Shown one piece after another: positions 54,116-63,425 of a DNA stretch of 64,000 nucleotides; the first letter of the stretch is position 1, and the number at the start of each line of letters is the position of its first letter. Made by a program: the position numbers and the translations under genes. This DNA comes from Chloroherpeton thalassium ATCC 35110 (GTDB lineage Bacteria; Bacteroidota; Chlorobiia; Chlorobiales; Chloroherpetonaceae): positions 3,020,001 to 3,084,000 of the forward strand of contig NC_011026.1 in NCBI RefSeq assembly GCF_000020525.1, written 5' to 3'. The notes under the pieces were generated by a model that saw only the letters and a program-made list of their open reading frames with translations, had not been told where the DNA came from and did no database searches.

Positions 54116-56434
54116 CTAATTGATATTAAAGAAGAAATAACAGAAATATCCAACAACGGCTACGAGCGCCAAAGCCACATAAGTTTGAACCCGACCCGTC
54201 TGGATTTTTCTAAGTACCAATCCAAAAAACTGGACGGTAAAACCTGTTAGATTTACCAAGCCGTCAACAACCAGCTTATCAAAATCGCCGTTTCTAAATG
54301 CCACCCATTTTGTCAGGTTGCCTACCCCATTCACCATGCCGTCCACAATGTTTTTGTCAATCCAAGCCAACGTTCTGGCAAGCATCATTGAACCGGAAAT
54401 GATGGTGGCGTTAAAGATTTCGTCCCAGTACCATTTATTATAGGAGTAAAGGTAAAGCGGTTTAATTGCCTCGGCTGTTTTATCCGGGTCGATAATGCCT
54501 TTGAAATACACAATGAAGGCCAAGCCGAAACCTAAAATGAGCATCACGCTGGAAAGGCCGATCGCGGTATAATGCGCTTCATGCGTGGCGTGATCAATCG
54601 CAGCTTGGCGCGCGTCAGCAAATACACGGCCATGCCCGTGCTGCTCGCCGTGAGCGCTGTGAGCATCTGCAGCTACGCCGTGCTCGGTAGATTCAGCGTA
54701 TACTTGAGCCGCCTCATGACTTGCATCAACCGTTGACTCTGCGTGCGTATCTTGATTTTCATTGGCAAAAGCTGACGAGATAAATAACGAAGCACCTTCT
54801 TTATGTTCGTTGACCTCGGCGTGCGGTTCAACATGTGCATCCGTTGTTTTTACAACCGTATCCGGCGTTTGAATCACATGCAAGAACCAACCATCTCCGC
54901 CGTCAAGCGGGTTGATGGAATAAACGAAAAAGACGGAAAGCGTAGCCAAAACGACAAGCGGGAAGCGCATGACCCAATCCACATCATGCACACTGTGATG
55001 ACCATGATGATCATCGTGACCGTGATGATGATCGTCATGCGAAGCAGGCTTTAAATGCGCTCTATTTTCACCGAAAAAGACGAGCCACATTTGGCGACCC
55101 ATGTAAAATGCAGTGAGCATCGCTGCGCCGAAACCAAAAACTGGAATGAGATAATAAAATCCACCTTCTACATTTGCAAAACCAAGCGAACCTGCCAAAA
55201 TTGCGTCTTTACTCATAAAGCCGCTGGTCATCGGAAGACCAGAAAGCGCAAGCATCGCAATCGTGAAAGTCGCAAATGTCCAAGGCATATTTTTTCTCAG
55301 GCCGCCCATCCAGCGCATATCTTGCTCGTGATGGGTTGCATGAATAACCGCACCTGAACCAAGGAAGAGACAAGCTTTAAAAAACGCGTGCGTTACCAAG
55401 TGGAAGAAAGCTGGTGCATAAGCGCCAATGCCCATTCCCATGACCATGTAACCAAGCTGAGAAAGTGTTGAATAAGCCAGTACGCGCTTAATATCGTGTT
55501 GTGTAATCGCGATGGTTGCGGCCATGAATGCTGTGAAAGCACCGATAAAAGCAATTACATGTAATGCATCAACCGAAAGAATTGGGAATATTCTAGCAAC
55601 AAAGTATACACCTGCGGCAACCATCGTTGCGGCGTGAATCAATGCTGAAACAGGCGTTGGACCTTCCATTGCATCTGGAAGCCAAATATGCAGCGGGAAC
55701 TGAGCAGATTTACCAACACAACCCATGAAAAGCAAAAGACCACCTGCCGTTAACCATGCTTCAGAAAGCGTGAAATTTCCATCTTGTATGTTCTGATAAA
55801 TTTCTTCGTAACCGAAAGTATGGAACTGAGAGTACAGAATCAAAATACCGAGCCACATGCCAATGTCACCAACACGGTTGGTGAGAAATGCTTTTTTCTG
55901 CGCATCCGCTGCAGAATCCTTTTCAAAGAAGAAACCGATCAGGAGGTAAGACGACAGACCGACAAGCTCCCAGAAGATGTAAATGGAAAAGAGGTTGTCG
56001 GAAAGGACGATGCCGAGCATCGAGAAGGTAAAGATACCGAGATAAGCATAGTAGCGTCCGTAATACTTATCGCCGGCCATGTAGCCCATCGAGAAGATAT
56101 GAACCAAGAAGCTGATAAGCGTGACAACTACAAGCATAATCGCTGTGAGGTTATCAATCAAAATACCCATGCTAATCGTCAGTGGGCCGACGCCAGGAAC
56201 ATTACCGAAGTCTAACCATGTAAAACTCCAACCGACCTTAAAATTGGGATCATATTCACCGAAGACAACCGAAGTGAATATGTAAAGAGATAATGCCAAG
56301 GAAATACCGACTAAGCCGACTCCAACAAAATCACCTTTTCTGGGCAGTTTCCCATTGAAGAAAATGAGAAACGTAAATGATAACAAAGGCAGCAACAGCG
56401 TTATTATCGAAAACTGTATCAGTGTATTATCCAT
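54116..56434 (-). CDS. nuoL: NADH-quinone oxidoreductase subunit L with His-rich insertions
   Basis: A 772-residue subunit, longer than usual (about 610-650). The core is present: FVGKSAQFPLHIWLPDAMEGPTPVSALIHAATMV and YSTLSQLGYMVMGMGIG. Two extra regions stand out: a His-rich loop near residue 460-475 (HDDHHHGHDDHHGHHSVHD) and a second acidic/His loop around 530-620 (ending near EQHGHGRVFADAR). The final about 150 residues hold the lateral helix region. The insertions lie in soluble loops between membrane segments; metal binding is possible but not shown. Confidence 0.95.
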   Translation of the reverse strand: MDNTLIQFSIITLLLPLLSFTFLIFFNGKLPRKGDFVGVGLVGISLALSLYIFTSVVFGEYDPNFKVGWSFTWLDFGNVPGVGPLTISMGILIDNLTAIMLVVVTLISFLVHIFSMGYMAGDKYYGRYYAYLGIFTFSMLGIVLSDNLFSIYIFWELVGLSSYLLIGFFFEKDSAADAQKKAFLTNRVGDIGMWLGILILYSQFHTFGYEEIYQNIQDGNFTLSEAWLTAGGLLLFMGCVGKSAQFPLHIWLPDAMEGPTPVSALIHAATMVAAGVYFVARIFPILSVDALHVIAFIGAFTAFMAATIAITQHDIKRVLAYSTLSQLGYMVMGMGIGAYAPAFFHLVTHAFFKACLFLGSGAVIHATHHEQDMRWMGGLRKNMPWTFATFTIAMLALSGLPMTSGFMSKDAILAGSLGFANVEGGFYYLIPVFGFGAAMLTAFYMGRQMWLVFFGENRAHLKPASHDDHHHGHDDHHGHHSVHDVDWVMRFPLVVLATLSVFFVYSINPLDGGDGWFLHVIQTPDTVVKTTDAHVEPHAEVNEHKEGASLFISSAFANENQDTHAESTVDASHEAAQVYAESTEHGVAADAHSAHGEQHGHGRVFADARQAAIDHATHEAHYTAIGLSSVMLILGFGLAFIVYFKGIIDPDKTAEAIKPLYLYSYNKWYWDEIFNATIISGSMMLARTLAWIDKNIVDGMVNGVGNLTKWVAFRNGDFDKLVVDGLVNLTGFTVQFFGLVLRKIQTGRVQTYVALALVAVVGYFCYFFFNIN

Positions 56435-56477
56435 TTTAGTTTTTTAGTTTTTTTCTTTTACACATTCACTGATAAAA

Positions 56478-56789
56478 TTACTCACGCATCGTATCAACTT
56501 CACTGAGATCGACGGTGTTAAACGTATTATAGATATTAATAACAATCGCGAGCGCGACTGCCGCTTCTGCAGCCGCCAACACAATAACAAACAGGCTAAA
56601 CATGATGCCTTCCATTGTGCCGCTATATTTTCCAAAAGCCAACAAATTGATATTTGCCGCGTTTAAAATCAATTCAACACTCATCAACACGACAACCGCG
56701 TTTTTACGAGTCATTACGCCGAAAAGCCCTAACGAGAAAAGAATGGCTGAAAGCGCGATATAATGATTTAATCCTATTTCTGGTAACAT
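56478..56789 (-). CDS. nuoK: NADH-quinone oxidoreductase subunit K
   Basis: I use the ATG at 56789 (103 residues, MLPEIGLNHYIALSAILF); an upstream start would run into nuoJ. Three membrane segments are seen, with the conserved Glu in MSVELILNAANINLLAF. Length is normal for NuoK. It starts 16 bases after the nuoJ stop. Confidence 0.95.
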   Translation of the reverse strand: MLPEIGLNHYIALSAILFSLGLFGVMTRKNAVVVLMSVELILNAANINLLAFGKYSGTMEGIMFSLFVIVLAAAEAAVALAIVINIYNTFNTVDLSEVDTMRE

Positions 56790-56805
56790 ACTTTCGTCCG
56801 TCCGT

Positions 56806-57342
56806 TTATTGATTTTCACCACTTTCCTGAGCAGGGTGATGATGCTCAGCTCTTGCAAGAAATGCTGCGCCGATTAGCGCCACAAGCAATACAATGGATG
56901 CAATTTCAAATGGAAGCACATAGTTTGACATAATCTCCACACCAATTTGCTCAACCACCGTTCCGGAAATTTCCTTCTCGCCGTGAAACCAGTTCGCTCT
57001 ATAAATCATCGTATAAAGCAATGCGCCCATCGTCGCCAACATGATTAAAAGACCGGGGATAAAGTTGAGAACATCGGTTTTCAACTGAACTTGATAAATC
57101 TTGTTCGTGAACATCACGCCGAACAGCAACAAGACCAGAATGCCACCAACATAAACCACAATCTGCGTAACGGCCACAAAATCCGCGCTTAGAAATACGT
57201 AGATTGCCGCAACGCCGAAAAATGTAAAGAGAAGTGAAAAAGCAGAATAGATAATGTTTCGAGAAAACACCACAAACATGCCTGAAACAACACTCAGTAC
57301 CGCAAAGAAATAAAATATACCTTGATAAGCCAGTTCCTGCAT
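56806..57342 (-). CDS. nuoJ: NADH-quinone oxidoreductase subunit J
   Basis: A 178-residue membrane subunit with about five hydrophobic segments, including the FVAVTQIVVYVGGILVLLLFGVMF region typical of NuoJ, which helps couple redox to proton pumping. It lies between nuoI and nuoK in normal order. Confidence 0.93.
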   Translation of the reverse strand: MQELAYQGIFYFFAVLSVVSGMFVVFSRNIIYSAFSLLFTFFGVAAIYVFLSADFVAVTQIVVYVGGILVLLLFGVMFTNKIYQVQLKTDVLNFIPGLLIMLATMGALLYTMIYRANWFHGEKEISGTVVEQIGVEIMSNYVLPFEIASIVLLVALIGAAFLARAEHHHPAQESGENQ

Positions 57343-57379
57343 TTTTTTAGTCTTTAATTTTCTTTAAGAAATCCATCGT

Positions 57380-58186
57380 TTAGCCTTCGTTTTCGGCATC
57401 GCCGCCCTGCTTCTTTTTCGCTGCTGCCATTCTTGCCGCAAGCGCCGGCGAGAGTTTTGGTTTCGGCTTTTCGCCGCCGTCCGCCGGTTGCTCGCCGCCT
57501 TCAGCAGATTTTTTTTGCGCCAGTTTTGCCGCCATCATGGGAGACATTTTTTTGCCTGCTGCGGCTGTAGGCACGTCTGTTTTCGGCTTGGCAGCGGCGG
57601 CTGGTTTGGCTGCATCACTTGCTTTTTTCTCAGCCTCAAATTGCTCTAATTTTTTCCGCTTGTCCGCTTCCATTTCCTTCGTCATATTGCCGAAATGGTA
57701 AATCAAATGCTCGCGGTCAAACTCGGTAAAGTCGTGTACCGGTGTCATGGTTAAGCATTCCGTCGGGCAAGGATAAGTACAAAGGCCACAGAACATGCAC
57801 TTGCCCATATCAATATCAAAAACCGGAATCCACAAACGTTTTTTCGTTCCATCGGAAGTTGTCCCTAAAATTTCTATATCGTCGGGCGTCGCTTTAAACG
57901 AGCCAATCGTAATACATTTTACCGGACAAGCTTTTGCGCACTGGTCGCAACCGATGCAATCATCTATTTCATTATGAAGTCGATAGCGAGCAAAACTTGG
58001 TGTAGGAACTGCTTCGCTCGGATACTGAAGCGTGACCAAACCGTCCACCTGATTGAAATAATGATCTTCAGCAATACCCGCAAAGCCTTTGCGCTTAGTC
58101 GCATTCAAAAGATGCTTCCAAGTAATACCTAAACCCGTGAGAATTGTGGTAACACCTGTTTTCAATGTATCGAAATAACCACTCAT
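57380..58186 (-). CDS. nuoI: NADH-quinone oxidoreductase subunit I with long C-terminal extension
   Basis: The 268-residue protein holds two [4Fe-4S] cluster motifs, CIGCDQCAKACP (77-88) and CMFCGLCTYPCP (130-141), which carry electrons to NuoB. Residues about 180-268 are an extra tail rich in Ala, Lys and Pro, not found in ordinary NuoI (about 160-180 residues). The tail has two copies of a K-(L/M)-S-P-x-x-A-A-(K/R) motif, at 213-226 and 240-259, matching copies at the N-terminus of NuoC. It is the only nuo subunit here with such a tail. Confidence 0.95.
   Translation of the reverse strand: MSGYFDTLKTGVTTILTGLGITWKHLLNATKRKGFAGIAEDHYFNQVDGLVTLQYPSEAVPTPSFARYRLHNEIDDCIGCDQCAKACPVKCITIGSFKATPDDIEILGTTSDGTKKRLWIPVFDIDMGKCMFCGLCTYPCPTECLTMTPVHDFTEFDREHLIYHFGNMTKEMEADKRKKLEQFEAEKKASDAAKPAAAAKPKTDVPTAAAGKKMSPMMAAKLAQKKSAEGGEQPADGGEKPKPKLSPALAARMAAAKKKQGGDAENEG
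57410..57469 (-). repeat. KLSPALAA-type motif, NuoI copy 2
   Basis: Residues 240-259 of NuoI (core KPKPKLSPALAARMAAAKKK). It is nearly identical, also in DNA, to the first copy in NuoC at 61259-61318. Confidence 0.85.
57509..57556 (-). repeat. KLSPALAA-type motif, NuoI copy 1
   Basis: Residues 211-226 of NuoI (core KKMSPMMAAKLAQKK). Closest to NuoC copy 2 (KLSPMMAARMAAKK); both share SPMMAA. Confidence 0.85.
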
Positions 58187-58238
58187 CTAAATCCCTTTGT
58201 CTGTTAAAATTAAGTTTGAGTTCAGAGATTACAATCAA

Positions 58239-59333
58239 TTACCAACGTCCGACATACAATTCCCAAAACGCCGTTACGAGAAACGCAATCAAAGCAAACG
58301 GCGTCAAAACTTTCCAGCACAAATACATCAGCTGGTCAACGCGCAAGCGCGGAAGTGTCCATCTGAGCCACATTTGCACGAACACGAAGAACAAGCTTTT
58401 TGAAATCATCCAGAAAGCGCCCCAAGCCGCACCGCTCGTCCAGTCATAGAGCGCAACCGGCCCGATATTCGGTAACGGGGACGCCCAACCACCGAGAAAC
58501 ATAACCACAAGAATGGCACTGACCATAAACATACTTGCGTATTCCGCAAGGAAGATAACGGCGAACTTCATCCCACCGTACTCGGTGAAATAACCGGCAA
58601 CCAGCTCGGATTCCGCTTCGGGAATATCAAACGGGGCGCGGTTGGTTTCCGCCAAACCGGAAATAAAGTAGATTAAAAACGCCAACCATGCGATTGGAGA
58701 TTGGAACAAAAAGTAATCTAAAAAGCCGAGGCCGTCGCCTTGAATTTGAGCTTGCACAATGGTTTGCATGTTCAAGCTTCCGGCCATCATGGCGCCGCAA
58801 AGAAGCGCGATGGCAGCTGGAATTTCGTAGCTAACAATCTGCGCCACGCTACGAATCGCGCCGTAAAGTGACCATTTATTATTAGACCCCCAACCAGCAG
58901 CAAGAATACCGACCACTTCAAGGGAAACAATGGAAATCGCGTAGAATAAACCGACATTTAAGTCCGCTCCGATGAATGCGGAGCTATAAGGGAGGACAGC
59001 ATAAGCAGCAAAAGAACCGACGAAGATGATACCCGGACCGATGACGAATAAAAACTTATCCGCCGCTTTCGGCACAATATCTTCTTTGTGAATCAGCTTC
59101 ATAATGTCGGCGATGGTCTGGAGCAAACCCCATTTACCGACCTCCATAGGTCCAAGTCTATCCTGCATAAATGCAGAAATTTTTCTTTCACCATATACAC
59201 CGAAGTAAAGCGCATATAAGGCAATGAAAATTAACGATATGGCGGGAATAATGATTAGCCCGACCAAACCTAATTCGGAAAGCGCATTACTCCAAGAATT
59301 CAAATCGGCAAAAGCCTGTATTCCAACACTCAT
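58239..59333 (-). CDS. nuoH: NADH-quinone oxidoreductase subunit H
   Basis: A 364-residue membrane subunit with about eight hydrophobic segments, including [32 protein letters not shown] and the quinone-site region [30 protein letters not shown]. It forms the quinone entry and proton path at the junction with the peripheral arm. Position between nuoD and nuoI is unusual only in that nuoE, F and G are absent. Confidence 0.97.
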   Translation of the reverse strand: MSVGIQAFADLNSWSNALSELGLVGLIIIPAISLIFIALYALYFGVYGERKISAFMQDRLGPMEVGKWGLLQTIADIMKLIHKEDIVPKAADKFLFVIGPGIIFVGSFAAYAVLPYSSAFIGADLNVGLFYAISIVSLEVVGILAAGWGSNNKWSLYGAIRSVAQIVSYEIPAAIALLCGAMMAGSLNMQTIVQAQIQGDGLGFLDYFLFQSPIAWLAFLIYFISGLAETNRAPFDIPEAESELVAGYFTEYGGMKFAVIFLAEYASMFMVSAILVVMFLGGWASPLPNIGPVALYDWTSGAAWGAFWMISKSLFFVFVQMWLRWTLPRLRVDQLMYLCWKVLTPFALIAFLVTAFWELYVGRW

Positions 59334-59357
59334 GGGTCTTATAAAATCGGTTTTTTG

Positions 59358-60557
59358 TTATCTATCCACTTCACCAAGAACAATATCAACACTTCCAATA
59401 ATCGCCACCACATCGGCAATGTATTGGCCTTTTGCCATTTCCGGCAACAACGAAAGATTCACAAAGCAAGAAGAGCGGGCTTTGCAACGGAACGGCGTTG
59501 TGCCTTTTCCATCACTGATGATATAGAAGCCCAATTCACCGCGTGGCGCTTCGCCTCTTGCATATACCTCACCGGCTTTCGGTTTAACTCTTTTCGGAAC
59601 AGCTGCGTGCGGGTCAAAATTTGGATCTTTCGGCATCATGTCAATGCACTGCTCGATCATCTTCAAGCTTTCGTCAATTTCAATCGCTCTCACAAGATGT
59701 CGCGATAAGCAATCACCGATAACGGACGCTTTGCCGTCGGGAACAGCCACATCAAATTCCAACTCGGGATAGATTGAATACGGGTCGTCTCTTCTCAAAT
59801 CCCATTTTACCCCCGAACCACGCAACATCGGGCCAGATGCGCCGGCGTTAATCGCAACATCAGCCGGAAGCAATCCGATATCTTTGGTTCTTTGAACAAA
59901 AATTTCATTCTCCGTCAGCAACTGATAAAGTTCGCGCGCCTGAGGCTTGAAGTAGCGAACAAATTCCATTACGCGCTCTTCAAACTTCGCAGGAAAATCG
60001 TGCGAAACACCGCCAACCCATATATAATTATAGAGCATTCGTGCGCCGCAAATCCATTCAAGCAAGTTTAGTAAATGTTCACGGTCGCGGAAACAGAAGA
60101 GAAACGGGGTAAAAGCACCAAGGTCAATCGCGTAAGTACCGATGGCAACCAAGTGAGAGGCTATTCGATTCAGCTCGGCCACAATGACACGCATAAATTC
60201 AATACGGCGGGGAATTTCAATTCCCAAAAGCTTTTCAACGGCAACACAGTACGCAAAATCGTTGTTCATCGAGGCGAGATAATCCATGCGATCCACATAA
60301 GGAACGATACCCGGATAATCCACATACTCGGCATGTTTTTCAAAACATCTATGGAGGTAACCCAAATGAGCGGTCGCTTTTACAACAACTTCACCATCGG
60401 TCAGCAATTCAACACGAAGCACACCATGCGTAGATGGATGCTGCGGCCCCATGTTGACAATCATATATTCCGTATCCAAGTCCTTTTCAAGAACAATCGT
60501 CTGCGGCCCTGTTTGGGTAAACCTTACACTTGATTCGAGCTGAACATCGTCCGCCAT
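59358..60557 (-). CDS. nuoD: NADH-quinone oxidoreductase subunit D
   Basis: A 399-residue peripheral subunit that lines the quinone site. It has [35 protein letters not shown] and YDFRGSGV-like [15 protein letters not shown] motifs. It is a separate gene from nuoC here, as usual outside enterobacteria. Confidence 0.97.
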
Positions 60558-60610
60558 ACAACAAAAACTTTATAGCAAATTAAAAAAATTAAACCGTGCT
60601 ACACTTTTCA

Positions 60611-61333
60611 CTAATACGGAACCTTAATTCCGTGATAAACCTCTTGAACTTTATAATCTTTTCTCAACGGATAACCATCCCAATCGTCGGGACAAAGAAT
60701 TCTCCGCATATCGGGATGACCTTCAAAAACGATTCCATACATATCGTAAGCCTCGCGCTCATGCCAATCGGCGGTCAGCCAAATTTCAGCAACCGACGGA
60801 ATGCGAGGATCTTCTTTTGAACAAAAAACCTTTACAGTCAGCTTGTGCTTATGCGTCGCCAAAGCATCAAAATTATAAACCACACCCAAACGACCGTCGC
60901 CATAATCCACACCGGAAAGACAGGCCATATAATCAAAGCGCAGCCGCTCGTCCTCACGCATAAAAAACGCGATCGCTTGCCAAGCGTCTACATTTTCAAC
61001 CGTAAAGAACGGCATCAACGGATTGTTATCTAAATCAGAAACGGCGTCGCCAAATTTCTCTTTAATCACTCTATAAGCCATCTCGTGCGGTTCGGGGTCG
61101 CGATTTTCATCCACCGGTTCAGCTTTCGGTTTATCCGGAGCAGGAGAAGCATCTCCCGATTTTTTTGCAGCCATACGAGCCGCCATCATGGGAGAGAGTT
61201 TCGCCTTAGGCTTTTCGCCGCCCTCTTGAGATGCTGCAGCTTCCTCGCCGCCTTCTTGTTTCTTTTTCATCGCCGCCATTTTTGCAGCAAGCGCTGGCGA
61301 GAGCTTTGGTTTCGGCTTTTCTTCCTCTGACAT
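60611..61333 (-). CDS. nuoC: NADH-quinone oxidoreductase subunit C with N-terminal extension
   Basis: The 240-residue protein has an N-terminal extension of about 80 residues, then the ordinary NuoC domain (about 84-240) with the C-terminal WHEREAYDMYGIVFEGHPDMRRILCPDDWDGYPLRKD signature. The extension has two copies of a Lys/Ser-Pro/Ala/Met motif (6-25 and 41-58) like those in the NuoI tail. The extension is charged and low-complexity, probably flexible. The ordinary part is about 150-160 residues. Confidence 0.95.
   Translation of the reverse strand: MSEEEKPKPKLSPALAAKMAAMKKKQEGGEEAAASQEGGEKPKAKLSPMMAARMAAKKSGDASPAPDKPKAEPVDENRDPEPHEMAYRVIKEKFGDAVSDLDNNPLMPFFTVENVDAWQAIAFFMREDERLRFDYMACLSGVDYGDGRLGVVYNFDALATHKHKLTVKVFCSKEDPRIPSVAEIWLTADWHEREAYDMYGIVFEGHPDMRRILCPDDWDGYPLRKDYKVQEVYHGIKVPY
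61160..61213 (-). repeat. KLSPALAA-type motif, NuoC copy 2
   Basis: Residues 41-58 of NuoC (core KPKAKLSPMMAARMAAKK). It shares SPMMAA with NuoI copy 1; DNA also matches over about 15 bases (GCCGCCATCATGGGAGA). Confidence 0.85.
61259..61318 (-). repeat. KLSPALAA-type motif, NuoC copy 1
   Basis: Residues 6-25 of NuoC (core KPKPKLSPALAAKMAAMKKK). It matches NuoI copy 2 at 57410-57469 closely in both protein and DNA (for example GGCGAGAG then TTTGGTTTCGGCTTTTC). Confidence 0.85.
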
Positions 61334-61376
61334 AAATCAAGAAAAATTTTTATCAAGATTAAAACTTATAACAACA

Positions 61377-61964
61377 CTATGATGCGGCCTCTTGCAACTT
61401 CTTCGCACTGGCACTTGTCTCGACAATTACATCTTCGGCCTTGACCTTTTTCGGCTTCAAGCGTTCAATGGCCTCTCTTCTATCACCCGCAAATTTTTCT
61501 TCACGAATCAATTCTTGAACTTTCATCAAGCCGCCGATCAGCGCCTCTGGTCTCGGCGGACATCCCGGCACATAAACATCAACGGGAATAATTCTATCAA
61601 CACCTTTCACTACATGGTAGCCGTGTTCCCAATACGGGCCACCACAGTTCGAGCAACTCCCCATAGACAACACGTATCGAGGTTCGGGCATTTGCTCATA
61701 CAAACGAACAACGCGCTCGGCCATCTTGAAAGTCACCGTACCGGCCACAATCATCAAGTCAGACTGACGAGGCGAGCTTCTCGGGAAAATCCCGAAACGC
61801 TCAAGATCATAATTCGATGCGTTGGTCGCCATCATTTCAATTGCGCAACACGCCAAACCAAAGCCCATCGGCCAAAGCGACGACAATCTCGCCCAGTTCA
61901 GCACATTTTCGGCTGCCGTAATTACAACCCCGCCTTTATCAAATTTTTGATCAAGAAGCCCCAT
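61377..61964 (-). CDS. nuoB: NADH-quinone oxidoreductase subunit B
   Basis: A 195-residue subunit that holds cluster N2, the last iron-sulfur cluster before quinone. The ligands are Cys39/Cys40 (LACCAIEMM), Cys104 (GSCSNCGG) and Cys135 (VPGCPPRPE). A Lys/Ala-rich tail of about 30 residues (from about 165) is longer than usual. It follows nuoA in the operon. Confidence 0.97.
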
Positions 61965-62008
61965 ACCTAAAATCTTTGCTATTTTACAGATTTTTCAAAC
62001 TCCAAATC

Positions 62009-62467
62009 TTACGAAACACTTTCTTCTTTTACCACTTGAGAACGACCTGATGAAATATTATCAAATCGCTTTTCCGGCATTTTTGGAACATTTGGCGTCG
62101 GGCGAACCCAATCCAAATCACCTTTGACCCAAGCATAAACCAAACCAAGCGTCAATATTGTCACAAAAATCACCGCTTCAAACAAGGCGAACCCACCCAA
62201 TTGCTTAAAGACCGTTGCCCATGGAAACAAAAACAGCACTTCCACATCAAAAATGATAAAGATAAGTGCCACAACATAGAAACGAATATTAAACTGAACC
62301 CACGCACTGCCGACCGCTTCTTCGCCACACTCATAAGAAGTGAGTTTCTCATCATTCGGGCGATGCGGACGAAGCATACGAGAAGAAACGTAGCCGCCTA
62401 TCACGAAAACCACACCAAAGAGGAGGAAGAGAAAAACCTTACCAAATTCAGAAATTGTATAATCCAT
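62009..62467 (-). CDS. nuoA: NADH-quinone oxidoreductase subunit A
   Basis: A 152-residue membrane subunit with three hydrophobic segments and the motif [19 protein letters not shown]. It also has the loop [28 protein letters not shown] with the conserved Cys of NuoA. It is the first gene of the operon, which then reads nuoA-B-C-D-H-I-J-K-L-M-N. Confidence 0.96.
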   Translation of the reverse strand: MDYTISEFGKVFLFLLFGVVFVIGGYVSSRMLRPHRPNDEKLTSYECGEEAVGSAWVQFNIRFYVVALIFIIFDVEVLFLFPWATVFKQLGGFALFEAVIFVTILTLGLVYAWVKGDLDWVRPTPNVPKMPEKRFDNISSGRSQVVKEESVS

Positions 62468-62570
62468 AACAATAGAATTTTATCAATCGGCAAATATCAC
62501 TTTAGATAGACTAACGTCGTTTCTCAGAAGCCATTTATTTTTAACGACTTACAAAACAGAACTAAAATAG

Positions 62571-62591
62571 TCCGTTTTACCAAAACGGACA
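62571..62591 (-). terminator. Stem-loop before the nuoA operon
   Basis: GTCCGTTTT (62571-62579) pairs perfectly with AAAACGGAC (62583-62591) with a three-base loop; on the minus strand TATTTTAG follows. It lies about 60 bases past the small membrane protein gene and probably ends it. The U-run is weak, so confidence is moderate. Confidence 0.55.
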
Positions 62592-62648
62592 TGTCTTTAA
62601 ATATAAAAAACATATTCGATTAATCAATAACACAAATTTAACTTTTTA

Positions 62649-62969
62649 TCAATTTTCCTTTGCAAAACTTAATAGCCACTCGCTGATTCGTGACCACTGG
62701 TTTTTGAGTGCAAACATCGTCAATAAAGCGCTCACCATTGAGAATAAAACAAAAAAAACATCGCTGTATGGGATAACATCAAAAGAAGGAATCATGATTT
62801 GGTAAAGCACTGCATAAAGCATCATAAATATAGGAAGCCACGCTATGGCGAAAAACATCGTCAAGGCACGTGCCATTACCGGCTTTCTTTTTTCAATGGG
62901 AAATGCTCGTTTCAAAGTCACAACCTCAACGCCTTTTTCAATTATCTCTCTGATACTTTTCTCACTCAT
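62649..62969 (-). CDS. Small membrane protein, unknown
   Basis: A 106-residue protein with a charged N-terminal 30 residues, two hydrophobic segments (LTMFFAIAWLPIFMMLYAVLY and VFFVLFSMVSALLTMFAL) and a charged end. I recognise no family. It lies upstream of the nuoA operon on the same strand with a stem-loop between, so co-transcription is doubtful. It starts with ATG and keeps normal codon use. Confidence 0.55.
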   Translation of the reverse strand: MSEKSIREIIEKGVEVVTLKRAFPIEKRKPVMARALTMFFAIAWLPIFMMLYAVLYQIMIPSFDVIPYSDVFFVLFSMVSALLTMFALKNQWSRISEWLLSFAKEN

Positions 62970-63084
62970 TCTATTAAAAACGATTTTTCTGTTCTTCCTG
63001 TTAAAACCTAAGTTCAGACGCTCTCATGGCTAAAGTCAAATGTGCAAGTAGGGAGAGCGAAAATTTAAACAAAATTATCCTACC

Positions 63085-63405
63085 ATGAAAATAAGTTTGC
63101 TTAATAATTTGGAAATTCAAGAAAAGCTGAGCCATTTACCTCATTGGAAAGCCACTGAAAACAATACTGCCATACTTCGCGAAATTTCCTTTTTAGATAA
63201 AAAAAACGGGCAAAGCCCGTTTAGAAATGGATTAAACTTTGTAGAACAAGCGGCTGAGTTAGCCGATGAAATGAATCACCACCCTGATATTTTGCTAACC
63301 TACACTAAAGTAGAAATCAGATTAACTACGCATGAAAAAAACGGCCTAACAAACATAGATTTTAAGTTGGCAGACGCCATTGAGTTTCTTCTTTCAAACT
63401 TGTGA
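63085..63405 (+). CDS. Pterin-4a-carbinolamine dehydratase
   Basis: A 106-residue protein with the family motif EMNHHPDILLTYTKVEIRLTTHE: His65/His66 and Pro67, and His83. Length is normal for the family (about 95-110). The enzyme recycles 4a-hydroxytetrahydrobiopterin, or in bacteria without phenylalanine hydroxylase may work in molybdopterin or folate metabolism. It is divergent from the small membrane protein gene. No hydroxylase gene is nearby. Confidence 0.85.
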   Translation: MKISLLNNLEIQEKLSHLPHWKATENNTAILREISFLDKKNGQSPFRNGLNFVEQAAELADEMNHHPDILLTYTKVEIRLTTHEKNGLTNIDFKLADAIEFLLSNL

Positions 63406-63425
63406 CGACTGATTTTCAAGAAAAC

